Source of the DNA: Prevotellaceae bacterium
Lineage (GTDB): Bacteria > Bacteroidota > Bacteroidia > Bacteroidales > UBA932
Direction of reading: 5' to 3'
DNA length: 10,894 nt
Assembly (NCBI GenBank): GCA_031288885.1
Contig: JAITQP010000238.1
Span: forward strand, 1 to 10,894
Shown here piece after piece: positions 1 through 6,679 of this stretch. The translations under genes and the position numbers were made by a program. Position 1 is the first letter of the stretch, and the number at the start of each line of letters is the position of its first letter. The notes under the pieces are model-generated. The model made no database searches and was not told the origin of the DNA. It saw nothing but the letters and a program-made list of their open reading frames with translations.

Positions 1-335
1 ATGGTGTCCTGCACCACCAGCTGCACGTAGTCTATCCCGACGTCCCGCCCCCACTTGGCAATGCCGGTGGTGTCCACCGGCTTTCCCGCCTTAAGCTGGG
101 CGCGCAGGGCGTCGAGCTTGGTGGTTATGGTCTGGGTGGTGGCGGCCAGCTCGTAGGCGCCGTCTTGGGTAAGGTCGTAGACCCAGCGTGCGGCTACCTC
201 GTCGCACTTGGCGGTGGTTTCCATGCCCAGCACCAGCACGGTCAGCTTGGGCTTGGTTTGCGCTCTGGCGGTCATCATGCCTGCTGCCCCAACGAGCAGC
301 AAGGCAGCTAAATAAATCTTGTAGTTCTGTTTCAT
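1..335 (-). CDS. Exported protein of unknown function, N-terminal part (cut by window edge)
   Basis: The ATG is at 335-333, preceded by an A-rich leader (reading AACAAAAAA just before the ATG) as is usual in Bacteroidetes. The first 111 codons are visible. A signal peptide is clear: MKQNYKIY, a hydrophobic core (LAALLLVGAAGMM), then a likely signal peptidase I site TARA|QTKPK, so the mature protein would begin with Gln. The mature part starts with a beta-strand-like segment (KLTVLVLGMET), followed by Cys44 and alternating helix/strand character. This vaguely resembles the periplasmic CsgG/LpoB-like N-terminal fold of many Bacteroidetes exported proteins, but I do not recognise the family and the C-terminus is missing. 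It lies downstream of three sRNA-like units on the same strand; the nearest U tract is 83 nt before the start. Coding is fairly sure, function unknown. Confidence 0.8.
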   Translation of the reverse strand, partial: MKQNYKIYLAALLLVGAAGMMTARAQTKPKLTVLVLGMETTAKCDEVAARWVYDLTQDGAYELAATTQTITTKLDALRAQLKAGKPVDTTGIAKWGRDVGIDYVQLVVQDT

Positions 336-417
336 TTTTTTGTTTTTTAAGAATTAATTATTGTTTTGTGCTTACTCTGTTACAGGATTTTCAGCATTAC
401 CTCCTTTGGGTTTAGAC

Positions 418-643
418 AAAAAAAGGCGGACTTAACTTATCCGTCGTTGAGGTCTGACACAACCTTATCCTAAATAAGTAAGCCCGCATTGCTGCGAGCA
501 TTTACTACTTATTCTTATTATACCTTTTGAAACTTCTCACATTTCAACGACAAGAACATAGCAAATGCTATTCAATATGTCATGTTGTGCTTAGTCGGCA
601 CACTTTTCGTCTTTTTCTACATAAATTTTTCGCTTAAAGTTAA
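418..643 (-). ncRNA. Putative structured small RNA, unit A of a tandem array
   Basis: The interval is non-coding and about 80% alike by eye to unit B. On the minus strand it starts just after promoter-like boxes and ends in seven T residues (plus-strand A418-424), preceded by a weak CGGA/TCCG hairpin, which suggests intrinsic termination. Stems seen (plus coordinates): GTCGTTGA 443-450 with TCAACGAC 544-551 (8 bp); AATAAGTA 473-480 with TACTTATT 506-513 (8 bp); and an apical hairpin around 482-499. A small ATAGCA/TGCTAT hairpin lies at about 557-570. The middle stem seen in unit B (GTGAGAA/TTCTCAC) is not conserved here, so this copy has a large internal bubble or is partly degraded. Ends are estimates. 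A 6S-like RNA (compare 6S-Flavo) is one possibility; identity is not established. Confidence 0.5.
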
Positions 644-648
644 CGATA

Positions 649-680
649 CAATCATATAACGATTATTTTAATTATCCAAA
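649..680 (-). promoter_or_regulatory. Bacteroidetes-type promoter for sRNA unit A
   Basis: On the minus strand TTTG (680-677) is followed 20 nt later by TATGATTG (656-649). This is one mismatch from the Bacteroidetes -7 consensus TAnnTTTG, with a matching -33 TTTG. The same arrangement occurs at the equivalent place in unit B. Transcription would begin near 643. Confidence 0.45.
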
Positions 681-684
681 TCGG

Positions 685-746
685 GATTACAAATATTTGG
701 CTACGCTCGCAATGAGGATAAGCACTCTGCGTCTTTTATAAAATAG
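685..746. repeat. Spacer between units A and B with a fragment of a dispersed MITE-like repeat
   Basis: Positions 698-714 (GGCTACGCTCGCAATGA) match the right terminus of the inverted-repeat element at 10434-10586 (CGCTACGCTCGGAATGACG), apart from a few bases. This is a truncated copy with no partner arm nearby. Nothing else is recognisable in the spacer. Confidence 0.4.
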
Positions 747-970
747 AAAAGCGGACTTATCTTATCCGTCGTTGAGGTTGTGAGAACTACCCGATATAAC
801 AAATAAGTAAATCCGCATTTCTGCGGCATTTCAACTTATTCTTGTTATATCTTTTGAAACTTCTCACATTTCAACAACAAGAACATAGCAAATGCTATTA
901 AATATGCCATGTTGTGCCTGACCGGCACGCCTTTTATCTTTTTTTACATGAACTTTTCACTTTAAATTAA
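747..970 (-). ncRNA. Putative structured small RNA, unit B of a tandem array
   Basis: This is the best preserved of the three units. Nested stems (plus coordinates) form a long rod: GTTGA 771-775 / TCAAC 871-875; GTGAGAA 780-786 / TTCTCAC 861-867; GATATAAC 793-800 / GTTATATC 844-851; AATAAGT 802-808 / ACTTATT 834-840; and an apical CCGCA 813-817 / TGCGG 822-826. Outside the rod, ATAGCA/TGCTAT (about 884-897) and GTGCC/GGCAC (about 914-928) hairpins would lie 5' in the minus-strand RNA. The predicted 3' end is a CGGA/TCCG hairpin followed by TTTT. A strong promoter match precedes it. A roughly 105-nt rod with interrupted stems recalls 6S RNA, and specifically the Bacteroidetes 6S-Flavo class, but I cannot verify this. 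It could instead be a novel trans-acting sRNA family. Confidence 0.55.
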
Positions 971-975
971 CGGCA

Positions 976-1008
976 CAAATATACAACTAATTATTTCAAT
1001 TATCCAAA
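976..1008 (-). promoter_or_regulatory. Bacteroidetes-type promoter for sRNA unit B
   Basis: On the minus strand TTTG (1008-1005), 21 nt, then TATATTTG (983-976), a perfect TAnnTTTG. This is the best promoter match I see in the window. It points into unit B, with a start expected near 970, and supports reading the array on the minus strand. Confidence 0.6.
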
Positions 1009-1020
1009 TTGGGGTAAAAA

Positions 1021-1134
1021 ATTCTTTTGCTCCCTCTACTCTAAAGGCTTTTCGTGGGAAGTAGCTCGCCCGTTGTTTTGAGAGGTTTCTGCTCCTCTGC
1101 CCGTTGCGGTGGTTGGGCGTCCACGTAGGGACAT
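1021..1134. other. Spacer between sRNA units B and C
   Basis: No gene is visible. It holds a small GAGG/CCTC inverted repeat at about 1082-1098. At 1119-1132 there is GTCC/GGAC around a CGTAG core, resembling a single REP-like hairpin of the family found at 6680-6831 and 10209-10367. The latter lies just beyond the U tract of unit C. Confidence 0.3.
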
Positions 1135-1353
1135 AAAAAAAGCGTGAAGCTCAACTGTTTCCCGTAATCTGTGGTATCTGGCGGAACCAACGTTATAAGG
1201 AATAAATCAAGTTCACGCTTCCGCGTGAACATTGTAACTTATTCTTCTATAACGTATCTTCAAATCGCCAGATTTTCAGACTTACGAAGAATAAAAGCTC
1301 AATGCTTCTAAAATATGTTTTAAAGGTCGCGCATTACTGCGCTGTGTGTGTCA
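1135..1353 (-). ncRNA. Putative structured small RNA, unit C of a tandem array (divergent copy)
   Basis: The sequence differs strongly from A and B, but size, position of the U tract (T7 on the minus strand, plus 1135-1141) and architecture are the same. Stems (plus coordinates): GTAATCTG 1164-1171 / CAGACTTAC 1277-1285 (one bulge); ATCTGGCG 1176-1183 / CGCCAGAT 1266-1273; CGTTATA 1191-1197 / TATAACG 1248-1254; GAATAA 1200-1205 / TTATTC 1239-1244; apical GTTCACGC 1211-1218 / GCGTGAAC 1223-1230 with a TTCC loop. The inner AATAA/TTATT stem is shared with A and B; the outer stems differ in sequence yet still pair, as expected for a conserved RNA fold. A weak -7-like AAAATTTG lies at 1367-1360 without a clear -33 box, so C may instead be made from the 3' region of the upstream OmpA-type gene. 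Confidence 0.5.
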
Positions 1354-1388
1354 TAGGCACAAATTTTTATATGTTTTCTGCGCTCCGC

Positions 1389-3458
1389 CTACTTGTTTTC
1401 CAACACCTTAAACTCGGTGCGGCGGTTTGCCCTGCGCCCCTCGGCGGTTGCATTGGACTCAATAGGCTGGTCAAAGCCATAGCCTACGTAGGTTAGCCTG
1501 CCCGCGTCAATCCTCTCTTTGATAAGGTAGTCAACCACCGCCTTGGCGCGCTCCATAGAAAGCTTGTAGTTGAACTCGGCGGAGCCGGTGTTGTCGGTAT
1601 GACCGGAAACCTCTATTCGGAGGTAGGGGTTGTCGTTGAGCATTGCCACCACGCGCTTGAGCTCCATGCTGGAGGCTTCCGAAATTTCCGCGCTGCTGAC
1701 TTTGAAGAAGATGTTGTTCAGCACCACTTTGGTACCTACTTCAACGCGGTTCAACAGGATGTCTTTGTGTATTTCCTGATACTCCGCAAGCTTACGAATG
1801 TCTATGTTTTCGGAGTGAAAGAGGTAATCAGCGGCCCTTGCTACCAAGCCATAGTTTTTACCCGACGGCAGCGCAACCATGTAAGACCCTGTTTCTGAGT
1901 TTGTTGTAAACGAGGCGATAACTTCGCTCAGGTCGTTGTCGGTAATTTCTATATCCGCAAGAATTGGCGTTTCGGTCTTAGCATCCTTTACCACGCCTTT
2001 TACCAGCGTTACGGCAGTTTGGTCAACCTGCACCTTTTTCTCCATCAAAATTTCGTTCAGCGGCTGCTGCATGTAGGCAATCAGGTTGTCCTCCGAAACG
2101 CTAATGGCGGGCTTATCCTCACCCCTGAAGGTAATCCGGTAGAGGTCATAAAATCCTTTCCCGCCTTTCCGGAAGGAGGAGAAGTAGGCGTATCTTCCGC
2201 TGGCGTTCAGGATAAAGAACAGGTCGTCCTCCGGAGTGTTAATCGGGTAGCCCATGTTTACGGGGGTAGTCCACCTTCCGTTTTCAAAGTCGGAGCGGAA
2301 AACGTCGTATCCGCCCATAGTGTTGTGCCCGTTGGAGCTGAAGTAAAGCGTTTTGCCGTTGGGGTGTATGAACACCGCGCGCTCGTCGTAGCCCGAGGTA
2401 ATTGGCTTGCCTATGGGTCTTGCCGGCATCCATATCCCCTGAAGGTCTCTGTTGGAGTAGTATACTTGGTGGGTGCCGTTGGGGTTATTCCGGTTGCTTA
2501 CAAAGTAGAGCGTACGTCCGTCGGGCGACAGCGAGGCGCTGGCCTCGTGCGCCGGCGAGTTGATAGCGTTTCCCAGAGATTTTTTGGGCGTCCACGTAGC
2601 GCCGTTGCGCTTGGTGTAGCCTAAGTCTCCGCCGTTTTCGGACAGGAATACGAACAGGATGTCGCCGCTGGGGGAAATGCCCGCTGCGGCGTCGTTAGTG
2701 TTAGGCGTATTGATGGGCTTGTCCAACTTTATCGGCGCTATCCACTCCCCTGCCTGACGGTGCGTTACGTAGATATTTTCGTTAAACTGCTCGTCTGAGC
2801 CCGTTATGGAGTGCTGGTCAGGGCGCGAGGAGGTGAAGTAAAGGCTGGAGCCATCTGCGTTAATGAGCGGCCCATACTCCGAGAACGACGTGTTAACTAC
2901 GCTCCCAAGGTTATCAATGAATACATTTACGGGTTTTTCCATTAGCTCCTTAGCCGTTTTGCATTCGGCAATTTTTTTGGCAATGTACGTCATGTCGCTC
3001 TGGTAGGCTTTGTCTTTAGCGTTCGCAAGCTTTTTGCTCGCCTCAAAAGCAGCAATAGCCTTGTCAAACTCGTAGTTCAGGTGGTAGGCCTCGCCGAGCA
3101 GCGTGTAAGCTCTGTATTTCAACGGCGAGGACAAGCTAACCGCTTTTTCAAGATATTTTAACGCTTGCTCTTTCTCTGTTGAGCGCAGGTAGCAATCTCC
3201 AATCATGATGTTGAGCTCAGCGTTGTTGGGGTTGAAGTCATTAGCCGCCAGCAGGTATGGCAACGCTTTAATTTTGTTGAAAGGGGAGCCGTGGTTGTAC
3301 TCCTCCAAGCCCAGCTCCAGCTGTTCTTTCGCCATTTTCAGCTCGTCCTTGCTCTTCGGGAAATATTTTTTTTCAAACTCCACGTTTGGCTGCTGAGCTA
3401 AAGCAATGTTAAAGCAAGACAGCGACAAGGCTGCTATTGCGTAGTATATCTTTTTCAT
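1389..3458 (-). CDS. OmpA-family protein with TPR, PD40 propeller and CRD domains (PorE-like)
   Basis: A 689-residue exported protein. Signal peptide about 1-21 with site ALA|QQP (mature Gln at +1). Cys15 is not in a good lipobox, so lipidation is doubtful. Domains in order: TPR-like helices about 43-165; WD40/PD40 beta-propeller about 185-445, with repeated blades such as SPDGRTLYFVSNR (311-323) and HPNGKTLYFSSNG (365-377); carboxypeptidase-regulatory-like beta domain about 484-550; C-terminal OmpA peptidoglycan-binding domain about 576-687, with HTDN (Asp622) and LSMERA (Arg637), the two residues that bind diaminopimelate in this family, and GRRANRR near the end. This order matches PorE of the Porphyromonas gingivalis type IX secretion system, which anchors the machine to peptidoglycan, but many Bacteroidetes carry paralogs and PorE itself is a lipoprotein. 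Last gene of the pssA operon, 44 nt after the TPR gene. Family certain, PorE identity tentative. Confidence 0.9.
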   Translation of the reverse strand: MKKIYYAIAALSLSCFNIALAQQPNVEFEKKYFPKSKDELKMAKEQLELGLEEYNHGSPFNKIKALPYLLAANDFNPNNAELNIMIGDCYLRSTEKEQALKYLEKAVSLSSPLKYRAYTLLGEAYHLNYEFDKAIAAFEASKKLANAKDKAYQSDMTYIAKKIAECKTAKELMEKPVNVFIDNLGSVVNTSFSEYGPLINADGSSLYFTSSRPDQHSITGSDEQFNENIYVTHRQAGEWIAPIKLDKPINTPNTNDAAAGISPSGDILFVFLSENGGDLGYTKRNGATWTPKKSLGNAINSPAHEASASLSPDGRTLYFVSNRNNPNGTHQVYYSNRDLQGIWMPARPIGKPITSGYDERAVFIHPNGKTLYFSSNGHNTMGGYDVFRSDFENGRWTTPVNMGYPINTPEDDLFFILNASGRYAYFSSFRKGGKGFYDLYRITFRGEDKPAISVSEDNLIAYMQQPLNEILMEKKVQVDQTAVTLVKGVVKDAKTETPILADIEITDNDLSEVIASFTTNSETGSYMVALPSGKNYGLVARAADYLFHSENIDIRKLAEYQEIHKDILLNRVEVGTKVVLNNIFFKVSSAEISEASSMELKRVVAMLNDNPYLRIEVSGHTDNTGSAEFNYKLSMERAKAVVDYLIKERIDAGRLTYVGYGFDQPIESNATAEGRRANRRTEFKVLENK

Positions 3459-3502
3459 CTCTCAAATATTATTATTCAGTTAGTTAAAGTATAAAACTCC
3501 CA

Positions 3503-4579
3503 TTAGTTGCACTGCGCAGCAACGTACCCTTGCGCCGACGGCACATTCAGCTCAACCGCTTTTTGCCAGTCGGAGCAGGCGCCTTTTTCATCGCGCATCA
3601 TCTCCTTGACAATACCTCGATTTAGGAACGCTTGCCCAAATTCTCTATTTATTTCGATAGCTTTGTTGTACTCTACCAGCGCTTCGGCGTATTTTTTCTG
3701 CTTATAGTAGGCATTTCCGGCGTTGTTGAATGCTTGGTAGTAGCCGGCGTTGTACTCTTTAGCGCGCAAAAAATCCGCCAGCGCGCCTTCGTAGTCCTCC
3801 TTTCCCAGCTTGGCAAGCCCTCGATTGTTGTATATCATAGCATTTTCGGGGGCAAGCTGAATGGCTTCGTCATAATCTTGAATAGCCTCCTCATACTGGT
3901 TCGTAAGACGGAAAATCGCGGCGCGATTGCTATACAAAAAATCTACCGAGGGGTTGATGACAATGGCGTTGGTGTAGTCTTCGAGCGCAGCCTCGTAGCG
4001 CTCCAAGCTGCGGTTTGCGCTGCCTCTGTCGTTGTAGGCGTAGTAGTAGGTGGAGTCGGCGGCAATGCACTTGTTGTACTCCTCGATGGCGGCCTCGTAC
4101 AGCTCGGACAGAAACTTAATAGCGCCCTTGTAGTAGTAGGCTTTTGCCATCTTGGGGTCATGCTTTACCGCTTCCGTATAGTCTGCGTCGGCTTTGTCAA
4201 AGCTGCCCTGCTCCTGATAAATGCGCCCGCGCGAAAAGTAGGCGCTTGCGTTGGGTTGCTGCTTTATGGCGGCGGTGTAATCTTTTATCGCCTCCTCGTT
4301 GCTGCCCATCTTTTCCTTTGCCACGCCTCTATTGTAGTATGCTTCGGCAAAGCTTCCCCCCTTTTCGGCAATCGCCTTGGTAAACTTGCTAATTGCAGCC
4401 TCGTAGTCCTCCCGCTCAAGCAGCGTCACGCCTTCGTTGTATAAAACTTCCCCTTTGGTGTTTTTTATGGTGGACGCGCGCACAACTTTGTCATCATCCG
4501 ACTTAACGTTCTCCTGCGCGCGGGTAGCGGTTGCTATCGCCAGCGCCCCCATAACGAATGTCAATAATCTCTTTTTCAT
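3503..4579 (-). CDS. Exported TPR-repeat protein
   Basis: A 358-residue protein with a signal peptide (MKKRLLTFVMGALAIATATRA|QEN, mature Gln at +1). After a short charged linker it consists of about nine consecutive 34-residue tetratricopeptide repeats from about residue 43 to 345. Each has the usual pattern of A/G-Y-x-x-R/K-G near the start, D/E-Y-E-E-A in the middle and A-I at the end of the second helix. The last repeat changes to GACSDWQKAVEL and the protein ends in Cys-Asn (CN), a C-terminal style common in Bacteroidetes TPR proteins. It probably acts as a periplasmic protein-protein scaffold; partners are unknown, although the OmpA/PD40/TPR protein encoded next is a natural candidate. 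Its ATG overlaps the pssA stop by 4 nt (ATGA), indicating translational coupling. Fold certain, specific role not known. Confidence 0.9.
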   Translation of the reverse strand: MKKRLLTFVMGALAIATATRAQENVKSDDDKVVRASTIKNTKGEVLYNEGVTLLEREDYEAAISKFTKAIAEKGGSFAEAYYNRGVAKEKMGSNEEAIKDYTAAIKQQPNASAYFSRGRIYQEQGSFDKADADYTEAVKHDPKMAKAYYYKGAIKFLSELYEAAIEEYNKCIAADSTYYYAYNDRGSANRSLERYEAALEDYTNAIVINPSVDFLYSNRAAIFRLTNQYEEAIQDYDEAIQLAPENAMIYNNRGLAKLGKEDYEGALADFLRAKEYNAGYYQAFNNAGNAYYKQKKYAEALVEYNKAIEINREFGQAFLNRGIVKEMMRDEKGACSDWQKAVELNVPSAQGYVAAQCN

Positions 4580-5313
4580 TGCTTATTACTTTTTTTATTG
4601 TTTATTTTCCATATCCATTTTATTATATTTAGCAGAATGTACAGCAAAACGATGGGCGCAAAGGCCGCAAATACCGATATGGAGTAGAGCGGACAGAGCA
4701 GCATCGTTACCCCCGACAGCAGCAGAAATACCAGCTGTAGCGAATATTTTTCCGGCACAAAATCTTTTACTTTGAACGAAAACATGGGGATTTCGCACAC
4801 CAGCAAAAAGGAAAACAGCAGCGCCAGCGCCGGAATTGTCCACACCCCGAGCGAGCTGTCAACGCAAATGACCGAAACCGACGTAAAAAACAGCGCGTTG
4901 GCAGGCGTTGGCAAGCCACGGAATGAGCCGGTTTGCCTGTCATCTACGTTAAACTTCGCCAAGCGTAGAGCCGAAAAAACCGTGAGCAGGAACGGCGAAA
5001 ACGCCAGCAAGTGGTAGCCGCCCTCCGCTGTGACCATCATGCCGCACAAAGCGTGGTACAGCATTACCGCCGGAAGCGTGCCAAAGCTGACCATGTCCGC
5101 CAGCGAATCGAGCTGCTTCCCCACCGGCGAGTACGCCTTGAGCAGGCGCGCCGCAAAGCCATCCAGAAAATCGAACACCACCGCCGCCAGCACACATACC
5201 ATCGCGCCAAACGTATGGCCATCAAGCGCCAGCACGATGCCTGCGCAGCCGCACAGCAGGTTGAGGCAGGTGATGACGTTGGGGACGGTAAGCAGCCGTA
5301 TTTTGTTAGCCAT
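4576..5313 (-). CDS. pssA: CDP-diacylglycerol--serine O-phosphatidyltransferase
   Basis: A 245-residue integral membrane enzyme that makes phosphatidylserine from CDP-diacylglycerol and L-serine, the first committed step to phosphatidylethanolamine. The CDP-alcohol phosphatidyltransferase signature is intact: Asp48, Asp51-Gly52, Ala55-Arg56, Gly65, Asp69 and Asp73 (D-x2-D-G-x2-A-R-x8-G-x3-D-x3-D); the Asp residues bind the metal and catalyse. The N-terminus VPNVITCLNLLCGC and the following FRGLPTPAN segment (residues about 130-138) are typical of the serine-specific type II (PssA) branch rather than phosphatidylglycerophosphate synthase. Several hydrophobic helices follow. The ATG at 5313 fits the family N-terminus. 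It is the first gene of the minus-strand operon, with a -7-type box upstream at 5388-5381. No phosphatidylserine decarboxylase gene is in the window. Confidence 0.95.
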   Translation of the reverse strand: MANKIRLLTVPNVITCLNLLCGCAGIVLALDGHTFGAMVCVLAAVVFDFLDGFAARLLKAYSPVGKQLDSLADMVSFGTLPAVMLYHALCGMMVTAEGGYHLLAFSPFLLTVFSALRLAKFNVDDRQTGSFRGLPTPANALFFTSVSVICVDSSLGVWTIPALALLFSFLLVCEIPMFSFKVKDFVPEKYSLQLVFLLLSGVTMLLCPLYSISVFAAFAPIVLLYILLNIIKWIWKINNKKSNKQ

Positions 5314-5380
5314 GGGATGATTTTTAAACTTTCAAAAATGATATTCACTAAGCTGAATGTTATCCAACTTAGCGCGGGTA

Positions 5381-5388
5381 CAAAAGTA
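5381..5388 (-). promoter_or_regulatory. Candidate -7 box for the pssA operon
   Basis: On the minus strand TACTTTTG fits the Bacteroidetes TAnnTTTG consensus exactly and lies about 68 nt before the pssA ATG. No convincing -33 TTTG is found at the right distance, so confidence is moderate. Confidence 0.45.
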
Positions 5389-5433
5389 GCTACTTTTTTG
5401 TGCCGTTGTTCTTATTTAGTTCCTGTTTTTTCG

Positions 5434-5441
5434 TATCTTTA
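5434..5441 (+). promoter_or_regulatory. Candidate -7 box for the PorV-like gene
   Basis: TATCTTTA is one mismatch from TAnnTTTG and lies about 75 nt before the chosen start. There is a TTG at 5406-5408, but its spacing (25 nt) is longer than usual. Confidence 0.35.
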
Positions 5442-5515
5442 CACGCCGAAATTACCGGCATTCGACATAAAGCGTTGAGAATTACGCATAATTTTACATT
5501 TTGGCTGTTTGTAGT

Positions 5516-6613
5516 TTGTCAAAAAAATATACATACATGCTGCTATTGGCGACTTTATCTTCATCCTTGTGCAGCCACGCCCGCGCCGCTGCCCCCAAGT
5601 ACAGCAACGAGTTTTTGTCGGTGGGCGTAGGGGCGCGCGCGCTGGGCATGGGCGGCGCGGCGGCCTCCGTTGCCGCTCCCGACGCCTGCGCCGCCTACTG
5701 GAACCCTGCGCTGCTGACAACCCTGCAGCCCGCAAGGAGCGCCGCGCTTATGCACGCGGAGTATTTTGCCGGCGTGGCAAAGTACGACTTCGGCGCGTTT
5801 GCCTACCGGTTAGACTCCGCCACCACCGCCGCCGCAACCTTTATCCGCTTTGGCGTGGACAACATTCCCCAAACCACCGACCTCATCGACAAGGATGGCA
5901 ACTTTAGCTACGACCGGCTAAGCTACTTCTCCACCGCCGACTACGCCTTTACGTTTTCGCTCGCAAAGCGGACAAAAGTAGCCGGACAGACGCTGAACGT
6001 TGGCGCTAACGCCAAAATAGTGTACCGCAACGTGGGGAAATTTGCCGCCGCCTACGGCTTTGGCGTGGACGTTGGGGCGCACTACCGCCTTGGGCGCTGG
6101 AGCTTTGGGGTGATGCTGCGGGATATTACCACCACCGTTAACGTGTGGACGTACAACGCCGGCGCGCTGGAAATCCCGCCCTACGTAATGCCCTCCGGCG
6201 ATACCATCACCAACAGCGTGCCCGCCGCCCAAACGGAGGTGACGCTGCCAAAGGCTACGCTCGCCGCCGCCTACGCTATCCGCTTTAGCAAAGATTTTTC
6301 CATGCTCGCCGAAGCCGGCGTGGACGTTACCACCGACGGGCAGCGCAACGTGCTCGCCTCCACCAAATGGCTGAACATCGACCCGCGGCTGGGCGTGGAG
6401 GGAAGCTACAAAAACATGGTGCACCTGAGAGCCGGCGTCAACAACGCGCAGCGCATTTCGGACTTCGACGGCAAAAGCCACCTCACCGTGCAGCCCAACA
6501 TGGGCATAGGCGTCAGCTTTATGGGCTTTGCGCTCGACTACGCGCTCACCAACATTGGCTCGGTGGGCGTGGCGAGCTACTCAAATATTTTTTCGGTAAG
6601 CTACGGGTTTTGA
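5516..6613 (+). CDS. PorV/PorQ-family outer-membrane beta-barrel protein
   Basis: The mature N-terminus KYSNEFLSVGVGARALGMGG...YWNPA is the hallmark of the PorV/PorQ family (FadL-like outer-membrane barrels linked to type IX secretion). The rest is alternating amphipathic strands, ending in SVSYGF with the C-terminal Phe typical of outer-membrane barrels. Start choice: no ATG precedes a full signal peptide. TTG at 5516 gives MSKKYTYMLLLATLSSSLCS followed by HARA|AAP, with a positive n-region; ATG at 5537 would drop the lysines, and a TTG at 5501 would add five residues. From 5516 the protein has 365 residues. Unlike its exported neighbours, the residue after the likely cleavage site is Ala, not Gln. 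It is transcribed away from the pssA operon, whose last gene is PorE-like. It could be a paralog serving another transport role; true PorV shuttles type IX substrates to the attachment complex. Confidence 0.85.
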   Translation: MSKKYTYMLLLATLSSSLCSHARAAAPKYSNEFLSVGVGARALGMGGAAASVAAPDACAAYWNPALLTTLQPARSAALMHAEYFAGVAKYDFGAFAYRLDSATTAAATFIRFGVDNIPQTTDLIDKDGNFSYDRLSYFSTADYAFTFSLAKRTKVAGQTLNVGANAKIVYRNVGKFAAAYGFGVDVGAHYRLGRWSFGVMLRDITTTVNVWTYNAGALEIPPYVMPSGDTITNSVPAAQTEVTLPKATLAAAYAIRFSKDFSMLAEAGVDVTTDGQRNVLASTKWLNIDPRLGVEGSYKNMVHLRAGVNNAQRISDFDGKSHLTVQPNMGIGVSFMGFALDYALTNIGSVGVASYSNIFSVSYGF

Positions 6614-6637
6614 ATTAGTGATTAGCGATTAGTTATT
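6613..6637. repeat. Heptad tandem repeat (AGTGATT type)
   Basis: Three 7-bp units, AGTGATT, AGCGATT and AGTTATT, begin right after the stop codon of the PorV-like gene. Similar heptads occur at 7965-7992, 10049-10069 and 10676-10718. Confidence 0.6.
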
Positions 6638-6679
6638 TTGTTGCAACGGCGTTTTAGCTGATTACGGAAGCATCCGCCA

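Larger units (their letters stand above)
5314..5515. promoter_or_regulatory. Divergent intergenic region between pssA and the PorV-like gene
   Basis: AT-rich region holding start signals for both directions. Around 5379-5401 there is an imperfect inverted repeat (ACAAAAGTAG then CTACTTTTTTGT), part of which forms the pssA -7 box. A short GCCG/CGGC hairpin at about 5446-5458 would lie in the leader of the plus-strand gene. Confidence 0.45.

Noticed and set aside
188..415. 75-codon open frame on the plus strand near the left edge
   Set aside because: It is antisense to the exported protein gene at 1-335 and runs out into AT-rich intergenic DNA.
1041..1232. 63-codon open frame on the minus strand across sRNA unit C
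   Set aside because: It overlaps the stems of unit C, has no signal or domain, and its composition fits structured non-coding DNA.
418..1353. CRISPR array, integron attC sites or a retron ncRNA as explanation for the repeated stems
   Set aside because: There are no short identical repeats with unique spacers; attC-type RYYYAAC/GTTRRRY ends are not consistently present; and no cas, integrase or reverse transcriptase gene is in the window.
3632..4444. 270-codon open frame antisense to the TPR gene
   Set aside because: Its Val/Leu-rich product is the mirror of periodic TPR codons; no start context or family match.
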